This document shows, piece after piece, positions 13,720 to 15,393 of a stretch of 15,393 bases of DNA. The stretch is taken from NCBI GenBank assembly GCA_002371345.1, contig DFHY01000013.1:21514-36906 (forward strand). Direction: 5' to 3'. How positions within the stretch are numbered: position 1 is the stretch's first letter; each line of letters begins with the position of its first letter. The notes under the pieces were generated by a model. That model worked only from the letters and a program-made list of their open reading frames with translations. It was not told the origin of the DNA and did not search any database. The DNA comes from Lachnospiraceae bacterium UBA3711 (lineage in GTDB: Bacteria > Bacillota > Clostridia > Lachnospirales > Lachnospiraceae). The position numbers were made by a program, and so were the translations under genes.

Positions 13720-14640
13720 ATGTTTGATATTGAACAGTATTATGAGGCAAAGTCAGTTGAGGATGCCGTCCGTCTGCTCAGTGAGCACGAAGACGCTGAG
13801 ATTATCAGCGGCGGCACCGATGTACTCGTGAAGCTCAGGGAAGGAAAGGGTGCGGGAGGAACCTTAGTCAGTATACATGAGATTCCGTCTCTGCATGGAG
13901 TGAGATGCCTTCCGGGAGGAACACTTGAGATTGGCCCCGCAACATGCTTCACGGATATCACGAATCATCCTCTTATCCGCAGGTATGTTCCGTACCTGGG
14001 CGAAGCAGTCGATACAGTCGGGGGCCCGCAGGTCCGTAATCAGGGAACTATCGGAGGAAATGTCTGCAATGGAGCGACTTCAGCGGATTCAGCCGCCACG
14101 CTGCAGACCCTGAACGCCGTGGTTGTGCTTCAGGGAACCGGGGGAGTCAGGAGGGTTCCTGTCACAGAGTTCTACACCGGCCCCGGCAGGACGGTGCGCC
14201 GTCACGATGAAGTATGCCGGGCTATCGAGATCGCGCCGGAGGATTACGTGGGATTTACCGGATCCTATATGAAATACGGCAAACGCGCTGCGATGGAGAT
14301 CGCCACTCTGGGATGCTGTGTGAGAGTGAAGCTGGATGAGGCAGGAGAGACTATACTGGACGCAAGGATCGGATACGGCGTCGCTGCGCCGACGCCCATC
14401 CGCTGCCGCAATACAGAGGGAGCGCTTGCCGGAAGACGTGTGGACGATCCCGGTATCTATGAACTGATCGGCACGGGAGTGCTTGATGAGGTTAATCCCA
14501 GGTCATCATGGAGGGCGTCTAAGGAATTCCGCCTGCAGCTTATCAGTGAGCTCGCCAGGCGCGCGCTCAGGGAGGCGGTTGACAGATCCCTGAACCATGA
14601 GGCTCCGAAGACAGCGTGTTCTGATGAAGAAAGGCGGTGA
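13720..14640 (+). CDS. xdhB: Xanthine dehydrogenase, FAD-binding subunit
   Basis: The 306-residue product is the CO-dehydrogenase-flavoprotein/XdhB type. It takes electrons from the 2Fe-2S centres and passes them to NAD+ or another acceptor. ATG 13720 has GAGGAGA overlapping the xdhA stop. FAD contacts are SGGTDVLVKLR (30-40) and TIGGNVCNGATSADS (110-124), the counterpart of the family TIGGNIANASPAGD motif. The C-terminal domain holds MKYGKRAAMEIATLG, also typical. Length is close to E. coli XdhB (292). The last 15 residues (NHEAPKTACSDEERR) are charged and not conserved as far as I can tell. It forms the middle gene of the operon. Confidence 0.95.
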   Translation: MFDIEQYYEAKSVEDAVRLLSEHEDAEIISGGTDVLVKLREGKGAGGTLVSIHEIPSLHGVRCLPGGTLEIGPATCFTDITNHPLIRRYVPYLGEAVDTVGGPQVRNQGTIGGNVCNGATSADSAATLQTLNAVVVLQGTGGVRRVPVTEFYTGPGRTVRRHDEVCRAIEIAPEDYVGFTGSYMKYGKRAAMEIATLGCCVRVKLDEAGETILDARIGYGVAAPTPIRCRNTEGALAGRRVDDPGIYELIGTGVLDEVNPRSSWRASKEFRLQLISELARRALREAVDRSLNHEAPKTACSDEERR

Positions 14641-14646
14641 CCCGGT

Positions 14647-15111
14647 ATGCTTAAGATAATACACATGTGGGTGAACGGACGCGAAGTTGAGCTGGCGGTT
14701 GATCCGCGGGAGAGCCTTCTGGAAACTCTGCGTGAGAAGCTGAATCTTACTTCGGTGAAAAAAGGATGCGGTGTCGGAGAATGCGGAGCCTGTACCGTTC
14801 TGATCGACGGCATTGCGACCGATGTATGTCTCTACCTGACGATGTGGGCTGACGGAAAGCATATTCTGACTACCGAAGGTCTGAAGAGTCCGACCGGAGA
14901 GCTGAATCCGATTCAGCAGGCGTTTATAGATGAGGCGGCTGTTCAGTGCGGCTTCTGCACGCCTGGACTGATTATGACTGCGGTTGAGATCGTTGGGAGC
15001 GGCAGGAAATACACCAGGGAAGAACTGCGCAAGCAGATAGCGGGGCATCTGTGCAGATGCACCGGCTATGAAAACATCCTCAATGCCATGGAAAAGCTCG
15101 CCGGCTGCTGA
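14647..15111 (+). CDS. xdhC: Xanthine dehydrogenase, 2Fe-2S subunit
   Basis: The 154-residue product carries two [2Fe-2S] clusters that relay electrons from Mo to FAD. The plant-ferredoxin-type N-terminal cluster uses Cys41, Cys46, Cys49 and Cys61 (GCGVGECGACTV, then DVC). The C-terminal helical cluster uses Cys101, Cys104, Cys136 and Cys138 (QCGFCTPG, HLCRCTGY). All eight ligands are present. ATG 14647 lies 6 nt after the xdhB stop, with AAGGCGGTG overlapping that stop as ribosome site. Length is standard (about 155-160). It ends the xdh operon; the following 18 nt lead into a new promoter. Confidence 0.97.
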   Translation: MLKIIHMWVNGREVELAVDPRESLLETLREKLNLTSVKKGCGVGECGACTVLIDGIATDVCLYLTMWADGKHILTTEGLKSPTGELNPIQQAFIDEAAVQCGFCTPGLIMTAVEIVGSGRKYTREELRKQIAGHLCRCTGYENILNAMEKLAGC

Positions 15112-15112
15112 G

Positions 15113-15127
15113 CTGTGGCTGCCACAG
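15113..15127 (+). promoter_or_regulatory. Perfect 15-bp palindrome abutting the next promoter
   Basis: CTGTGG (15113-15118) and CCACAG (15122-15127) flank CTG, starting 2 nt after the xdhC stop region and ending 2 nt before a TTGACA box. It could be an operator or a weak transcript-end hairpin. No U-run follows. Confidence 0.4.
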
Positions 15128-15129
15128 AC

Positions 15130-15158
15130 TTGACATTCATGAAAGGCCATGATACCAT
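15130..15158 (+). promoter_or_regulatory. Strong sigma-A promoter downstream of xdhC
   Basis: TTGACA at 15130-15135, a 17-bp spacer and TACCAT at 15153-15158, with an extended -10 TG at 15150-15151. It separates the next secreted-protein gene from the xdh operon and would give a leader of about 115 nt. Confidence 0.8.
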
Positions 15159-15189
15159 CTTACTGCTTTATCACATTAAAGTGATGTTG

Positions 15190-15216
15190 CAGAAAAGGTA
15201 CAGGCCTTTCTGTTTT
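15190..15216 (+). terminator. Terminator-like or attenuator hairpin in the leader
   Basis: CAGAAAAGG (15190-15198) pairs with CCTTTCTG (15205-15212), one A bulged, with the loop TACAGG, then TTTT. It lies downstream of the promoter at 15130-15158, so it would act on both xdh read-through and the new transcript. A second small hairpin (ATCAC/GTGAT) is at 15170-15185. Confidence 0.5.
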
Positions 15217-15280
15217 GTCCGGACCGTTGTTCGATACCGGGACAGATCGGCGGGGTGTTTTTATGGAGGGAAGACAGATT

Positions 15281-15393
15281 ATGAAGAAGATTATTGCGGG
15301 TGTTCTGTGTACGGCGTTAGCGGCTTCACTGGCAGGGATGTGCTCATTTGCGGATGAGACGGAAGCTGCTTCGAACGGTCTTGCGACAGACGG
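15281..15393 (+). CDS. Secreted protein, N-terminal fragment only
   Basis: The first 37 codons are visible and the frame is open at the window end. ATG 15281 has GGAGGG at 15265-15270, ten bases upstream; an in-frame ATG at 15263 has no ribosome site. The N-terminus MKKIIAGVLCTALAASLAG is a classical signal peptide with a probable cut near SFA before DETEAAS. The cysteine at residue 21 follows AGM, which does not fit a lipobox well. After it comes a Glu/Ala/Ser-rich linker. The function cannot be told from this fragment. Confidence 0.75.
   Translation, partial: MKKIIAGVLCTALAASLAGMCSFADETEAASNGLATD

Noticed and set aside
15115..15357. 80-codon frame overlapping the promoter and secreted protein start
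   Set aside because: It crosses a strong promoter and hairpin, lacks a ribosome site and overlaps the better supported gene at 15281.

Overview
The window looks like chromosomal DNA of a low-to-mid GC, anaerobic Gram-positive gut-type Firmicute, most likely Lachnospiraceae or a related Clostridia. The grounds are strong AGGAGG-type ribosome binding sites, a large Firmicutes-type SRP RNA beside tadA and tRNA-Ser, Bacillota-style secreted proteins, and a purine/selenium/molybdenum gene set typical of anaerobes. The family is inferred; no species marker is visible.

Region 1 (1-3345) is a cell-envelope sensing module. It holds the C-terminal part of a membrane histidine kinase whose extracytoplasmic segment is a 12-residue tandem repeat, a small secreted low-complexity protein of unknown function, and an HtrA/DegP-like serine protease with one PDZ domain. 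The intergenic region after the kinase carries four TAA-boxes at exact 11-bp spacing. The htrA upstream region carries two 8-bp direct repeats, also 11 bp apart. Both look like OmpR/PhoB-type response-regulator sites.

Region 2 (3346-4600) is a stable-RNA/translation block: a strong promoter, the SRP RNA, its terminator, tadA (tRNA adenosine deaminase), a promoter, tRNA-Ser(CGA) and a strong terminator.

Region 3 (4601-15111) is a cofactor and purine-catabolism locus. It runs corrinoid adenosyltransferase, a YqeC-MocA fusion (selenium-dependent hydroxylase accessory domain plus Moco nucleotidyltransferase), adenine deaminase (opposite strand), hydA (dihydropyrimidinase/hydantoinase), yqeB, and xdhA-xdhB-xdhC (Mo, FAD and 2Fe-2S subunits). 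The set parallels the E. coli ygeW-ygfU/xdh/yqeBC cluster. A plausible route is adenine to hypoxanthine (Ade), then hypoxanthine to xanthine and possibly urate (XdhABC). YqeB, YqeC and MocA would mature a selenium-containing molybdenum site, and HydA would act on a ring-opening step or on pyrimidines/hydantoins. A 210-bp MITE-like palindromic element lies between the divergent ade and hydA genes. A 51-bp related element follows hydA, so hydA is bracketed by 42-bp inverted repeats with one mismatch.

Region 4 (15112-15393) holds a new promoter, a leader with a terminator-like hairpin and the first 37 codons of a secreted protein cut off by the window end.

No phage, CRISPR array, transposase or defence gene is seen. 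The most unusual points are the repeat sensor with its 11-bp-phased operator, the YqeC-MocA fusion, an apparent extra segment in XdhA, the inverted repeat elements around hydA, and a decayed 12-residue coding repeat overlapping the adenosyltransferase start.
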